Part shown: positions 7,731 through 16,675 of the stretch, piece after piece
Layout of the letters: each line of letters starts with the position of its first letter
Position numbering within the stretch: the stretch's first letter is position 1
NCBI GenBank assembly: GCA_034086985.1
Contig: JAXDZG010000012.1
Location: forward strand, 62,001-126,000
Reading direction: 5' to 3'
DNA: 64,000 nucleotides
Origin: Phascolarctobacterium_A sp034086985
Lineage (GTDB): Bacteria > Bacillota > Negativicutes > Acidaminococcales > Acidaminococcaceae
Position numbers and translations under genes: made by a program
The notes under the pieces: generated by a model
Database searches by the model: none
What the model was told of the DNA's origin: nothing
The model's input: the letters and a program-made list of their open reading frames with translations, nothing else

Positions 7731-8085
7731 TGGCCAAATTCTGTATTTAATTGACCGCTAGTACCTAAATATATAAATGGCGTACCAGTGGACAAACTTT
7801 CTTTTCGGTAACGTGGCGTTACTGATAAAATTTCAGTACTAATATGGTGCAAATTGTAGATATAGAAGCGTAAACATTACATCTATTGGCATTATAAGGG
7901 CAATTTATAGCGTTAATGGAACAAAATTGCATTGCAACAGTATGCGTGCTTTAGTTTGAGATAGAATAGCAAAAACATGATGGTTGATATATGGGGTAGA
8001 ATGGGTGGTGGAGGAAGCTCTAGTGATGTCAGTGCTACAGCTGTGGCAGGGGCCGTAACGGTGTAATTGCTACAGTGTTCCGGCA

Positions 8086-8146
8086 GCTGCCACACCTTCA
8101 CGGAGGCTGCCACAGTGTCACGATGGGGTGCCACGCTATGGCGATG
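8086..8146 (+). repeat. Three imperfect ~20-bp repeats, possible second IS end
   Basis: The units 8086-8105, 8106-8125 and 8127-8146 share TGCCAC followed by a CACG or GCG close. The segment is much richer in G+C than its surroundings. An inverted relative (CTGTGGCAG) lies at about 8040. Together with 7684-7730 this may bound a deleted IS21-like element; no transposase was found. Confidence 0.4.
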
Positions 8147-8156
8147 TATGCCAAAT

Positions 8157-8182
8157 AAAAAACTCCCCGCAGAGCGGGGAGT
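8157..8182 (-). terminator. Intrinsic terminator of the truncated Rpn-type gene
   Basis: ACTCCCCGC and GCGGGGAGT form a perfect 9-bp stem with a 3-nt loop; read on the minus strand it is followed by TTTTTT. It lies 12 bp past the stop of the minus-strand fragment. Confidence 0.9.
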
Positions 8183-8194
8183 ATAGGTTAGTTC

Positions 8195-8584
8195 TTATTG
8201 GATTGCAAACTCCTTCATAAGTTGAGCGCGGTATTGTAGGTCAGTTTTGACACGTTTAGCATCTTCTTGACGTCCGAGAGAATAAAGCTTCTCCATAAGT
8301 GCAATGCCTTGATCAATACCTTGTTGTTTTCCTTCATTTCTCAGTTCTTCCATTACAGTGCACATAGTTTGAATTCCCTCCTCTGTTTCTTTATAATTCT
8401 TCACACATTCCTTAAATGTTTTATCGTAAATGTCTTTAGAGTGTAAACAAGAAAAGTCATGTACTAATCTACCTAGGGCAGTGTGGTCATTGGCCAATTC
8501 ACCATTGACATAGATGATATAAGAGCCATCATTGAAAGCTTCTCCTGTTTCATCTATCATGCGCCCAACATGGTAGATCTCCAT
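8195..8584 (-). pseudogene. Rpn-family recombination-promoting nuclease/putative transposase, C-terminal remnant
   Basis: The 129 residues match the C-terminal part of Rpn/PD-(D/E)XK-transposase proteins as I know them: DGSYIIYVNG, TALGRLVHDFSCLH, an MCTVMEELRNEGKQQG helix and a typical Gly/Gln-rich tail. Full-length members are about 250-300 residues and carry the nuclease motifs in the missing N-terminal half. Sequence upstream of 8584 is AT-rich and non-coding in all frames I checked, so the N-terminal part was deleted rather than frameshifted. It keeps its own terminator. It is a sign of mobile-element activity at the right edge of the island. Confidence 0.75.
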
Positions 8585-8812
8585 GTTATTAAGTTGTTAT
8601 GTATATATTAACATATAGTTATAAAAATTACAAGTGAAGAAAGTATGAACTGGAATAAGGAAATTATCAGAATTTTTGCGTTTGGGTATGGGGTTTGTGA
8701 AGAATATGTGAAATTCATAAGTCCGCAATTTGCTATTGCAGATTGACTTAAGACAGCTTCCTGTAAAAAGGAAGCCACTAAGTTTTAGTATATAAATAAT
8801 CTAGTTTTAGAA

Positions 8813-9865
8813 ATGGATGGTGTAAAAATGCAAAATATTTTAGTAACAGGTGCAGCAGGGTTTATTGGCTTTTATCTGGCCAAGAGGCTGCTGGAGCAAG
8901 GCAAAAGGGTAATCGGCATTGATAATGTTAACGATTATTATGATGTAAGGCTGAAGGAGTTCAGGCTAGGGATTTTGGCCAAATATGAGAGCTTTACCTT
9001 TATTAAGGGTGATTTGGCTGACAAGGCGCTGATAGATGAAATATTTGCCGAGTATAAACCCAGTGTAGTGGTGAATCTGGCAGCCCAGGCCGGTGTGCGC
9101 TACAGCATTACCAATCCTGATGCCTATATCAACAGCAACATTATTGGCTTCTATAACATCTTGGAGGCCTGCCGTCATTCCTACGATGGCGGTGCCAGCG
9201 GCGTGGAGCATCTTGTGTACGCATCAAGTTCCAGCGTCTATGGCTCCAATAAAAAGGTGCCCTATAGCACCGACGACAAGGTGGATAATCCTGTGAGCCT
9301 CTATGCGGCCACGAAAAAGAGCAATGAGCTTTTGGCCCATGCTTATAGCAAGCTGTACAACATTCCTAGCACGGGCTTACGCTTCTTCACGGTTTATGGC
9401 CCTGCAGGACGTCCCGACATGGCTTATTTCGGCTTTACCAATAAGCTGAGGGCAGGGGAGAAGATTCAAATCTTTAACTATGGCAATTGCAAACGCGATT
9501 TCACCTACGTGGATGATATCGTGGAAGGCGTTATCAGGGTCATGCAAAAGCCGCCCGCCAGAGCGGTGGGCGAGGATGGGCTGCCCTTGCCGCCTTATGC
9601 GGTCTATAACATTGGCAACAACAGTCCGGAAAACTTGCTGGACTTTGTGGATATCTTGCAGCAGGAGCTGGTGCGTGCCGGCGTGCTGCCCCAGGATTAC
9701 GACTTCGAGGCCCATAAGGAGCTAGTGCCCATGCAGCCAGGTGATGTACCTGTGACCTATGCAGATACCAGCGCTTTAGAGAGGGACTTTGGCTTTAAGC
9801 CTAGCACTGGGCTCAGAGAGGGCCTGCGTAAATTTGCCCAATGGTATAAAGAATTCTATATGTAA
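8813..9865 (+). CDS. UDP-glucuronate 4-epimerase (CapI/Gla type)
   Basis: A 350-residue extended short-chain dehydrogenase that interconverts UDP-glucuronate and UDP-galacturonate for surface polysaccharide. It has the NAD-binding TGAAGFIGFYLAKRL (about residues 12-26), the Asp that binds the adenosine ribose in GIDNVNDYYD, the NLAAQAGVRYSI block typical of CapI-like uronate epimerases, catalytic Ser in YASSSSVYG and YAATKKSNE with the catalytic Tyr-Lys. ATG 8828 (MQNILVTG) is an equally good start. It is followed 15 bp later by the UDP-glucose dehydrogenase that makes its substrate, and the pair forms a functional unit. G+C content rises clearly here compared with the island to the left. Confidence 0.9.
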   Translation: MDGVKMQNILVTGAAGFIGFYLAKRLLEQGKRVIGIDNVNDYYDVRLKEFRLGILAKYESFTFIKGDLADKALIDEIFAEYKPSVVVNLAAQAGVRYSITNPDAYINSNIIGFYNILEACRHSYDGGASGVEHLVYASSSSVYGSNKKVPYSTDDKVDNPVSLYAATKKSNELLAHAYSKLYNIPSTGLRFFTVYGPAGRPDMAYFGFTNKLRAGEKIQIFNYGNCKRDFTYVDDIVEGVIRVMQKPPARAVGEDGLPLPPYAVYNIGNNSPENLLDFVDILQQELVRAGVLPQDYDFEAHKELVPMQPGDVPVTYADTSALERDFGFKPSTGLREGLRKFAQWYKEFYM

Positions 9866-9880
9866 AGGAGCATTAAAATA

Positions 9881-11131
9881 ATGAAGGATTTTAAGGATTT
9901 GAAAATTGCGGTGGCCGGTACGGGCTATGTGGGCCTGTCCATTGCCACCTTGCTCAGCCAGCATCATCAGGTTGTGGCTGTGGATATCGTGCCCGAAAAG
10001 GTGGAGCTTATCAATAATAAGAAATCTCCCATTCAGGATGATTATATTGAAAAGTATTTGGCAGAGAAAGAGCTCAATCTGGTGGCTACTTTGGATGCAG
10101 AGGCTGCTTATAAGGATGCTGATTTCGTGGTAATCGCTGCACCCACCAACTATGATAGCAAGAAGAATTTCTTCGATACCAGTGCTGTAGAGGCTGTGAT
10201 TAAGCTGGTTATGCAGTACAATCCTGAGGCCATTATGGTCATCAAATCCACCATTCCCGTGGGCTATACTGCGTCCATCCGCGAGAAAATGGGCAGCAAG
10301 AATATTATCTTCAGCCCTGAGTTCCTGCGCGAGAGCAAGGCCTTGTACGATAATCTCTATCCCAGCCGCATCATAGTAGGCACCGATACTGAGGATGCTC
10401 GTCTAGTAGAAGCAGCTAAGACCTTTGCTGAGCTGTTGAAGGAAGGCGCAATTAAAGAGGATATCGAGACCTTAATCATGGGCTTTACCGAGGCGGAGGC
10501 CGTGAAGCTATTTGCCAATACCTATCTGGCCCTGCGCGTATCCTACTTCAACGAGCTGGACACCTATGCCGAGATGAAGGGCTTGGACACCCAGCAAATT
10601 ATTGATGGCGTATGCCTGGACCCGCGTATAGGTAGCCACTATAATAATCCCAGCTTTGGCTACGGTGGCTATTGTCTGCCCAAGGATACCAAGCAATTAT
10701 TGGCAAACTATCAGGATGTGCCTGAGAATTTGATTGAGGCCATTGTAGAGAGCAATCGCACTCGCAAGGACTTTATTGCCGATAGAGTGCTGGAAATCGC
10801 TGGAGGCTACGGTGCTAACGATGCTTGGGACGAAAAGAAGGAGCACGAGGTAGTGGTAGGCGTTTATCGGTTGACCATGAAGAGCCATTCTGATAACTTC
10901 CGTCAGAGCTCCATCCAAGGCGTTATGAAGCGCATTAAGGCTAAGGGAGCAAAGGTAATCATCTACGAGCCCATGCTGGAGGACGGGGATAGATTCTTTG
11001 GCAGCGAGGTTGTCAACGACTTGGCCAAGTTCAAGGAGCAAAGCCACGCCATCATCGCCAATCGCTACGATGCTTGCTTGGATGATGTGAAGGATAAGGT
11101 TTATACTAGGGACATCTTCCAGAGGGATTGA
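9881..11131 (+). CDS. ugd: UDP-glucose 6-dehydrogenase
   Basis: A 416-residue nucleotide-sugar dehydrogenase oxidising UDP-glucose to UDP-glucuronate with two NAD+. Visible signatures are the N-terminal Rossmann GTGYVGLSIA, IKSTIPVGYT, FSPEFLRES, and the catalytic Cys in GYGGYCLPKDTKQL. An AAAGGAG precedes the ATG. Product and substrate link it to the epimerase upstream. A strong terminator 9 bp past the stop closes the two-gene unit. Closest in type to the short bacterial Ugd enzymes with GYGGYCLPKDTKQL; a UDP-ManNAc dehydrogenase is less likely given the partner. Confidence 0.92.
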   Translation: MKDFKDLKIAVAGTGYVGLSIATLLSQHHQVVAVDIVPEKVELINNKKSPIQDDYIEKYLAEKELNLVATLDAEAAYKDADFVVIAAPTNYDSKKNFFDTSAVEAVIKLVMQYNPEAIMVIKSTIPVGYTASIREKMGSKNIIFSPEFLRESKALYDNLYPSRIIVGTDTEDARLVEAAKTFAELLKEGAIKEDIETLIMGFTEAEAVKLFANTYLALRVSYFNELDTYAEMKGLDTQQIIDGVCLDPRIGSHYNNPSFGYGGYCLPKDTKQLLANYQDVPENLIEAIVESNRTRKDFIADRVLEIAGGYGANDAWDEKKEHEVVVGVYRLTMKSHSDNFRQSSIQGVMKRIKAKGAKVIIYEPMLEDGDRFFGSEVVNDLAKFKEQSHAIIANRYDACLDDVKDKVYTRDIFQRD

Positions 11132-11139
11132 TGAATATA

Positions 11140-11175
11140 AGACCCATTCCAAAGATATTAGGGATGGGTCTTTTT
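11140..11175 (+). terminator. Terminator after ugd
   Basis: AGACCCATTCC pairs with GGGATGGGTCT (one mismatch) around AAAGATATTA and is followed by TTTTTAT. Confidence 0.9.
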
Positions 11176-11211
11176 ATGTGTTTGGCTACCCATAATATTT
11201 ACATTTCCTCT

Positions 11212-11239
11212 TTGCTATGAGCCCAGAATAGTATATAAT
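11212..11239 (+). promoter_or_regulatory. Promoter of the polysaccharide-export gene
   Basis: TTGCTA at 11212-11217 and TATAAT at 11234-11239 with a 16-bp spacer, about 50 bp ahead of the start codon and just after the ugd terminator. Confidence 0.65.
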
Positions 11240-11290
11240 ATAAAGAGCTATGACTATATCTAGAAAAGATGAGAGGCAGAGTAAATTGTA

Positions 11291-12070
11291 ATGAAAAGGT
11301 TATTACTAAGCTTATTTTTAATATGTGGCATGATTTGCGCGCCAACGGCTAATGCTGCTGACGACAACGCCCTGTACATGCTAAACGGCGGGGATGTGCT
11401 GAACATCCAAGTCTTTGACAATCCTGAGCTGAGCTCGCCCAAGGAGGGTGGCGTGGAGATTAATCCCTACGTGGTGCGCCCGGACGGCTATTTTGCTATG
11501 CCCTTGATTGGCGACATCAATGTCAATAATAAAACTACCTTTGACGTGACCAACGAAATCACTGCTAAGCTGAGCGTGTATTTGAAGAACCCCATGGTGA
11601 CCATCAACATTATGAAGGAAGGCTCCACCAGAGTTTACGTTCTGGGAGAAATCAAGCGCCAGGGACTGTACGAGCTCAAGAAAAAGCATAATCTGCTGGA
11701 CGCTATCGGGGCCGCCAGCGGCTTCACCCAATTTTCCGCCAAGAAAAACGTCTTCGTCATTCGCAGCGGTCAGCAGGAGCCCATCATGAAGGTCAATGTG
11801 AAGGAGCTCTTAAAGGGTAAGAACAACGTCAGCAATATCCCCTTGTACGAGGGAGACTGCGTTTATCTGACCAGCAATGGTAAGGTGGACTTTGGCGTGG
11901 ATATCTATCCCTTCTTCCGCGGTGCTTACTATGTTAGCGAGGCTAGGGACAACATGTCCAGCGGCAACGACAACTACAAGAAGGAAAACCTTACCGGTAA
12001 TGAAAACAACCGTCCGCCCACCAATAACAATGATAATGATATGGATAATGATGCTGGTGGCGGCATCTAA
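11291..12070 (+). CDS. Wza-like polysaccharide export protein, periplasmic/outer membrane
   Basis: A 259-residue exported protein with a signal peptide ending in TANAADD (cleavage near residue 23). A Poly_export domain follows (YMLNGGDVLNIQVFDNPELS, VRPDGYFAMPLIGDI), then an SLBB-type segment (VYVLGEIKRQGLYELKK) and a second short one. No lipobox Cys is present, unlike E. coli Wza. The last ~45 residues are an Asn/Asp-rich low-complexity tail with no known function. Proteins of this family form the outer-membrane channel for capsule or exopolysaccharide, so the gene implies a diderm envelope. No Wzc-like kinase is adjacent. It has its own promoter. Confidence 0.88.
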   Translation: MKRLLLSLFLICGMICAPTANAADDNALYMLNGGDVLNIQVFDNPELSSPKEGGVEINPYVVRPDGYFAMPLIGDINVNNKTTFDVTNEITAKLSVYLKNPMVTINIMKEGSTRVYVLGEIKRQGLYELKKKHNLLDAIGAASGFTQFSAKKNVFVIRSGQQEPIMKVNVKELLKGKNNVSNIPLYEGDCVYLTSNGKVDFGVDIYPFFRGAYYVSEARDNMSSGNDNYKKENLTGNENNRPPTNNNDNDMDNDAGGGI

Positions 12071-12111
12071 GCAAAAAGCTAATTCTAATTCTTTGTGGAG
12101 GTATAATATAT

Positions 12112-12684
12112 ATGATTCGCACCTTAGATATTGTTTGCAGCGAATGTGGCCAGGCCTTCGTGCCCGGCGAGAAGCTGTACTACCGCGATAACTACATGCA
12201 GACCAGCATTCGCGATACTAATTTTATTTGCCCTGAGTGCATTGCCAAATGGCGTGCTAAATGGCAGATTAAAAACGCTGTTTTCCACGAGCAGGACTAT
12301 GTTATGACCGTGGATATCGAGCTGGAGAATGGCAGTATTTATGAAAAAATGGACTGCACTCCCATTGACGAGACCGGTACTGTGGTTGTAGGCGAGGATG
12401 TGCCCGTGGAGGCCCAGCAAAAGCTCTACGCCATCTATGACGCTTGGGACAAGGAGCGTAAGGCTCATGTGCTCAAGGACTGCATCTTTACCGATGAATT
12501 CATGCGCACTGCCGTGACCTGCGAGACCTACGCCGGTGAAAAATACGAAAATGTGGCCTTTCGCGTGACCATGCGGGGCGAGCTGCAAACGGAAAAGCCC
12601 ATGCCTGATTACATTAAAAAGCAGATTCTAGAAGCCTATAAGCTCTATGAAGCACAAAATATGGATGATTTTAAAGAGGAATAA
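12112..12684 (+). CDS. Hypothetical zinc-ribbon-like protein
   Basis: A 190-residue soluble protein that I cannot name. Four cysteines, C9-x2-C12 and C40-x2-C43, suggest a zinc knuckle in the first 45 residues; the remainder is acidic with alternating strands and helices. A GGAGGT stands 10 bp before the ATG. It lies between the export gene and prfC with short gaps (41 and 12 bp), so it is probably cotranscribed with prfC. Codon use matches the chromosome, so it looks native. Confidence 0.7.
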   Translation: MIRTLDIVCSECGQAFVPGEKLYYRDNYMQTSIRDTNFICPECIAKWRAKWQIKNAVFHEQDYVMTVDIELENGSIYEKMDCTPIDETGTVVVGEDVPVEAQQKLYAIYDAWDKERKAHVLKDCIFTDEFMRTAVTCETYAGEKYENVAFRVTMRGELQTEKPMPDYIKKQILEAYKLYEAQNMDDFKEE

Positions 12685-12696
12685 GAGAGGAAATCT

Positions 12697-14307
12697 ATGC
12701 AGGAACTATTAGAAAAAATTGAGAAACGTCGCACCTTTGCCATCATCTCCCACCCGGACGCCGGCAAAACTACCTTAACCGAAAAGCTGCTGCTCTACGG
12801 CGGCGCTATTCACTTGGCAGGCTCCGTTAAGGCTAGAAAAACAGCCAAGCACGCTGTGTCCGACTGGATGGAAATCGAAAAGCAGCGTGGTATTTCTGTA
12901 ACCAGCTCCGTGCTACAATTCGACTACGATGGCTACCGCGTTAATATTCTTGATACCCCCGGTCACCAGGACTTCTCCGAGGACACCTATCGTACCCTGA
13001 TGGCTGCCGACAGCGCAGTTATGCTGATTGACGCTGCCAAGGGCGTGGAGCCCCAGACCAAAAAGCTTTTCTGGGTGTGCCACCGCCGCCATCTGCCCAT
13101 CTTTACCTTTGTCAACAAGCTGGACCGCTATGGCCGCAATCCCTTCGATTTAATGGACGAGCTGGAAAAGGTGCTCAATATCCGCGCTTATCCTGTGAAC
13201 TGGCCCATTGGTATCGATGGCCATTACAAGGGCGTGTACGACCGTTTGCAAAACACCATCGAGCTTTTCGAGGATGACACCAGCCATGGCGCTAATAAGC
13301 TGAAGTCTACCACCGGCTCCTTGGATGACCCCAAAATCCGCGAGCTGCTGGGCGACGAGCTCTACGAAAACCTTGTCAACGATATCGAGCTGCTGGATAT
13401 GGCAGGCGATGAATTCGACTTAGAAAAGGTGAAGGAGGGCGAGCTTACGCCCATGTTCTTCGGCTCCGCCATGACTAACTTTGGTGTGCAGGCCTTTTTA
13501 GAAAAATTTTTGGAACTGTCTCCTAAGCCACAGCCAAGACAGCTGCAAGATGGTACAATGATTATGCCGGAGAATGAAAATTTTTCTGCCTTTGTGTTTA
13601 AAATTCAAGCTAATATGAATCCTGCCCATCGCGATAGAATTTCCTTCATGCGCATCTGCTCTGGCGTCTTCGACAAGGGCATGAGCGTGTACCACAAACA
13701 AAGCGGCAAGCTGGTGAAGCTGGCTCAGCCCCAGCAGTTTCTGGCTCAGGAGCGCACCATTGTGGAAAAGGCCTATCCCGGCGATATTATCGGTGTGTTT
13801 GACCCCGGTATTTTCGGCATTGGCGACTCCTTGAGTGACAACAGCCTCAAGCTGCAGTTCGAGGACTTCCCCGTATTCCCGCCGGAAATCTTCGCCCGCG
13901 TGCAGCCCAAGGACTCCTTAAAGCGCAAGCAGTTCGAAAAGGGCATCATCCAGCTCTCCCAGGAGGGCGCCATCCAAGTCTTCCGCCAAGAGGGCGTGGG
14001 CCTGGAAAGCTACATCGTAGGCGTGGTTGGTGTGCTGCAGCTGGAGGTATTGGAATACCGCCTGCTCAATGAATACAGTGCCAAGCTCTTAATGAACCAG
14101 CTGCCCTATAGCGTGGCTCGTTGGGTCTATGCAGAGGATAAAAAGCTGATTGAAAATATCAAAGGCCTTGATAACGGTATGCTTGTTTATGACAAGAAGG
14201 ATCGTCCCGTTATCCTCGTCAATAATGAATGGTCCTTAAACTGGATTTTGGACCGCAATCCCGGCATTCAGTTCTTAACGGTGCCTGCAGATGTGGAAAA
14301 GATTTAA
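12697..14307 (+). CDS. prfC: Peptide chain release factor 3
   Basis: A 536-residue translational GTPase that removes RF1/RF2 from the ribosome after termination. It has the P-loop SHPDAGKTTLTEKLL (about residues 18-32), the RGISVTSSV switch I, DTPGHQDFSEDTYRTL for G3, and NKLDR for G4, all in the RF3 form; length fits RF3 (about 530). It follows the zinc-ribbon gene by 12 bp, and its last 17 bp overlap the histidine-kinase gene in another frame. Confidence 0.95.
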   Translation: MQELLEKIEKRRTFAIISHPDAGKTTLTEKLLLYGGAIHLAGSVKARKTAKHAVSDWMEIEKQRGISVTSSVLQFDYDGYRVNILDTPGHQDFSEDTYRTLMAADSAVMLIDAAKGVEPQTKKLFWVCHRRHLPIFTFVNKLDRYGRNPFDLMDELEKVLNIRAYPVNWPIGIDGHYKGVYDRLQNTIELFEDDTSHGANKLKSTTGSLDDPKIRELLGDELYENLVNDIELLDMAGDEFDLEKVKEGELTPMFFGSAMTNFGVQAFLEKFLELSPKPQPRQLQDGTMIMPENENFSAFVFKIQANMNPAHRDRISFMRICSGVFDKGMSVYHKQSGKLVKLAQPQQFLAQERTIVEKAYPGDIIGVFDPGIFGIGDSLSDNSLKLQFEDFPVFPPEIFARVQPKDSLKRKQFEKGIIQLSQEGAIQVFRQEGVGLESYIVGVVGVLQLEVLEYRLLNEYSAKLLMNQLPYSVARWVYAEDKKLIENIKGLDNGMLVYDKKDRPVILVNNEWSLNWILDRNPGIQFLTVPADVEKI

Positions 14308-15952
14308 TTTTGACAGCTTAAAACTAAATAAAAAATTTACTCTGTCCCAACAGATCGTAATTTTGATTACGCTGGTGGTGTGCATTGCGTTGCTGCCCGC
14401 CTCCATGTTCACAACCTACAGAGTTTCCAAGGTTATATACGACCGCGTCAGCATTAACGCTGTGAGCATCAACAATATCCTCTGTAATTCTGATGAAATT
14501 CAAAGGGGCTTAACCTCCCAGAATCTCCATGTGAACCCGGCAGTGGATAAAATGATGGCCAATTATGTGAATGAGGTGGACCATTCCGATGAGGCCGGCG
14601 TAGCCATTTACGATAAGCATGGGCGCTTGCGCGTGATGTATAATCCGGGTCAGCTGCCCAACTTTCAGGAAAGCGCCCGCGATTTAATGGAAAAATACGC
14701 TCAGCTGAACACCATTAGCTGGAAGGAAAATTATGCCATCCCCAATAAAGCCTTTGGCTTTGTGAAAAATAGCTTTAACGAAACCATTGGCTATGTTGTT
14801 ACGGGCTATTCTGACGATATCCTTAATAAATCCACCATTGATGCGGTGCTTTTCCTGCTGCTGACCACTACCCTTGGCTTGGTTATCGGTATTTTGGGCG
14901 CGATTTTCTTAGCAGGACGTGTTAAAAGGGTGCTCTTTGGCTATGAGCCTGAGGAAATTGCCCGCCTTTTGCAGGAGCGCAATATTATCCTCAACTCCGT
15001 GCGTGAGGGCATCATCAATATCAATGATAAGGGCATCATCACCGTGGTCAATTCCGAGGCCCGCACCCTGCTTAAGCAGGCCAATATTGCGGATACCGAC
15101 GACCTTTGTGGCAAATCCGCCATGGATGTCTTGAAGCATGTACCCCTGCATGATATTATTAGAGAGGGTAGGAGCTTTGCCGATGCCTCCATTAAGTTTG
15201 GCGATACGGTGTTCGTTATGACCGCTGTACCCTTACTGGGCTTGGAGCGTGGCGAGCGAGTCTTAGGCGCTGTTATTACCTTCCGCAAGAAGTCCGTAGT
15301 CGAGGAAATGGCCAATCAGCTGACCGGCTTTAAAAACTATGCTACGGCACTCAGGGCTCAGACCCATGAGTTTATGAATAAGATGCACGTTATTATGGGC
15401 CTCATTGATATGAAGGCCTATGACGAGCTGAAGAATTATACTAAAGAGATTGCCTATAACAGGCAGTCCGAGGTATCCTATATTGTTACCCGCCTGAAGG
15501 ATATCACCCTTTCCGGCTTTATTCTGGGCAAGATCAGTCGCAGCCGTGAGCTGGATATTGATTTTACTCTCACCGATGAAAGTGAGCTCCATGGGGAGCT
15601 GGATGTGCCTTCCGTGCACGACATTGTGCTCATTGTGGGTAATTTGATTGAAAATGCTTTTGATGCTTTAAAGAATTTTGATGGGGAGCGTATTGTTAAT
15701 CTTTCTATTTTGGATTTCGATAAGGAAATTGTCATTGTGGTGGAGGACTCAGGCCCCGGCATGAGTCAGGATACCATTAAGCGCATTTACCACCGCGGCT
15801 TTAGCACTAAGGGGGATAGTGGCCATGGCTTTGGCCTTTTCCTGGCTAAGCAGAGTGTGGATAGCTTAAATGGCACCATTTCCGTGGAATCCAGTGTAGG
15901 TGAGGGTACTGTCTTCACCGTAAGATTGCCTGTGAAGAAGGAGGTAGATTAG
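14291..15952 (+). CDS. Sensor histidine kinase, CitA/DcuS type
   Basis: A 553-residue membrane sensor. It has an N-terminal transmembrane helix (about residues 20-42), a periplasmic Cache/PDC-like sensor domain (about 43-180), a second helix (about 183-207), a PAS domain (about 225-345), a short dimerisation segment with the phospho-acceptor His in RAQTHEFMNKMHVIMG, and an HATPase_c domain (LIENAFDAL, EDSGPGMS, GHGFGLFLAK). This architecture is that of the CitA/DcuS/MalK group that senses di- and tricarboxylates. It overlaps prfC by 17 bp and is followed 1 bp later by its response regulator. The ligand cannot be told from sequence and no transporter is adjacent. Confidence 0.9.
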   Translation: MWKRFNFDSLKLNKKFTLSQQIVILITLVVCIALLPASMFTTYRVSKVIYDRVSINAVSINNILCNSDEIQRGLTSQNLHVNPAVDKMMANYVNEVDHSDEAGVAIYDKHGRLRVMYNPGQLPNFQESARDLMEKYAQLNTISWKENYAIPNKAFGFVKNSFNETIGYVVTGYSDDILNKSTIDAVLFLLLTTTLGLVIGILGAIFLAGRVKRVLFGYEPEEIARLLQERNIILNSVREGIININDKGIITVVNSEARTLLKQANIADTDDLCGKSAMDVLKHVPLHDIIREGRSFADASIKFGDTVFVMTAVPLLGLERGERVLGAVITFRKKSVVEEMANQLTGFKNYATALRAQTHEFMNKMHVIMGLIDMKAYDELKNYTKEIAYNRQSEVSYIVTRLKDITLSGFILGKISRSRELDIDFTLTDESELHGELDVPSVHDIVLIVGNLIENAFDALKNFDGERIVNLSILDFDKEIVIVVEDSGPGMSQDTIKRIYHRGFSTKGDSGHGFGLFLAKQSVDSLNGTISVESSVGEGTVFTVRLPVKKEVD

Positions 15953-15953
15953 C

Positions 15954-16658
15954 ATGATTAACGTTCTCGTTGTAGAAGACGACCCCATGGTAGCCCAGCT
16001 CCATGAGCATTATTTGAGTCAGATTAAGGGCTTCCAGCTCTGTGATATTGCCAATAATGGCGATATGGCTCTGAAGCTTTTAAGCAAAAAAAGCTATGAT
16101 TTATTGATTTTAGATATTTTTATGCCCACCATGGACGGCCTGCAGCTTTTGGCAAAGGTGCGGGAGCATGGCTATGATGTGGATGTAATCATCGTTTCTG
16201 CTGCCAACGACAAGGATAAGATTAAGCAGGCTCTGCGCCTGGGGGCAGTGGATTATATCATTAAGCCCTTTGAGTTTGAGCGCTTTAATTTGGCACTTAA
16301 TAATTATCTCAAGCGTTACCACATTGTGTCCGAGCAAAATATTATCGAGCAGTCCGATTTGGACCAGACCATCATTCGCAGGGAGGATCAGGTTGCAGTG
16401 AGCCTGCCCAAGGGCTTGGATAAGAATACTCTGGCCACGGTGTGGGGCTGCATTTGCCAATTAGATGGCATGTTCACCACCGAGGAAGTGGCTGCGAAGG
16501 TGGGGATTTCCCGTGTTTCCATTCGTAAATATTTAGAGTTTTTGAAGTCACTACATTTACTAAAGCTGGATTTACATCGCGGCTCCGTGGGCCGACCGGT
16601 GTACAAATACCTGTGCCTGGATAAGCACAGCGATGTTTTGAAGGCTTATATTCAATAA
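15954..16658 (+). CDS. Response regulator, CitB/DcuR type
   Basis: A 234-residue regulator with an N-terminal receiver domain (VVEDDPMVAQLHEHYL, phospho-acceptor Asp in LLILDIFMP near residue 56, Lys in IIKPFEFERF) and a C-terminal helix-turn-helix (TTEEVAAKVGISRVSIRKYL) as in DcuR/CitB regulators. Paired with the upstream kinase, its start follows the kinase stop by a single base. Confidence 0.92.
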   Translation: MINVLVVEDDPMVAQLHEHYLSQIKGFQLCDIANNGDMALKLLSKKSYDLLILDIFMPTMDGLQLLAKVREHGYDVDVIIVSAANDKDKIKQALRLGAVDYIIKPFEFERFNLALNNYLKRYHIVSEQNIIEQSDLDQTIIRREDQVAVSLPKGLDKNTLATVWGCICQLDGMFTTEEVAAKVGISRVSIRKYLEFLKSLHLLKLDLHRGSVGRPVYKYLCLDKHSDVLKAYIQ

Positions 16659-16675
16659 TAAAGCGAGGCTAGAAT

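Larger units (their letters stand above)
7588..8194. other. Non-coding region with repeat B and IS-like debris
   Basis: About 600 bp without a credible gene. It contains repeat B (7605-7674), a tandem pair of ~23-bp units (7684-7730), an unannotatable AT-rich middle, a cluster of ~20-bp imperfect repeats built around TGCCAC (8086-8146) and a terminator (8157-8182). The mix of short tandem units at both ends looks like the ends of a decayed insertion sequence. Confidence 0.55.

Noticed and set aside
8195..8584. A complete 129-residue gene
   Set aside because: The match is only to the C-terminal part of Rpn-family proteins and the sequence before it is non-coding, so I call it a remnant.
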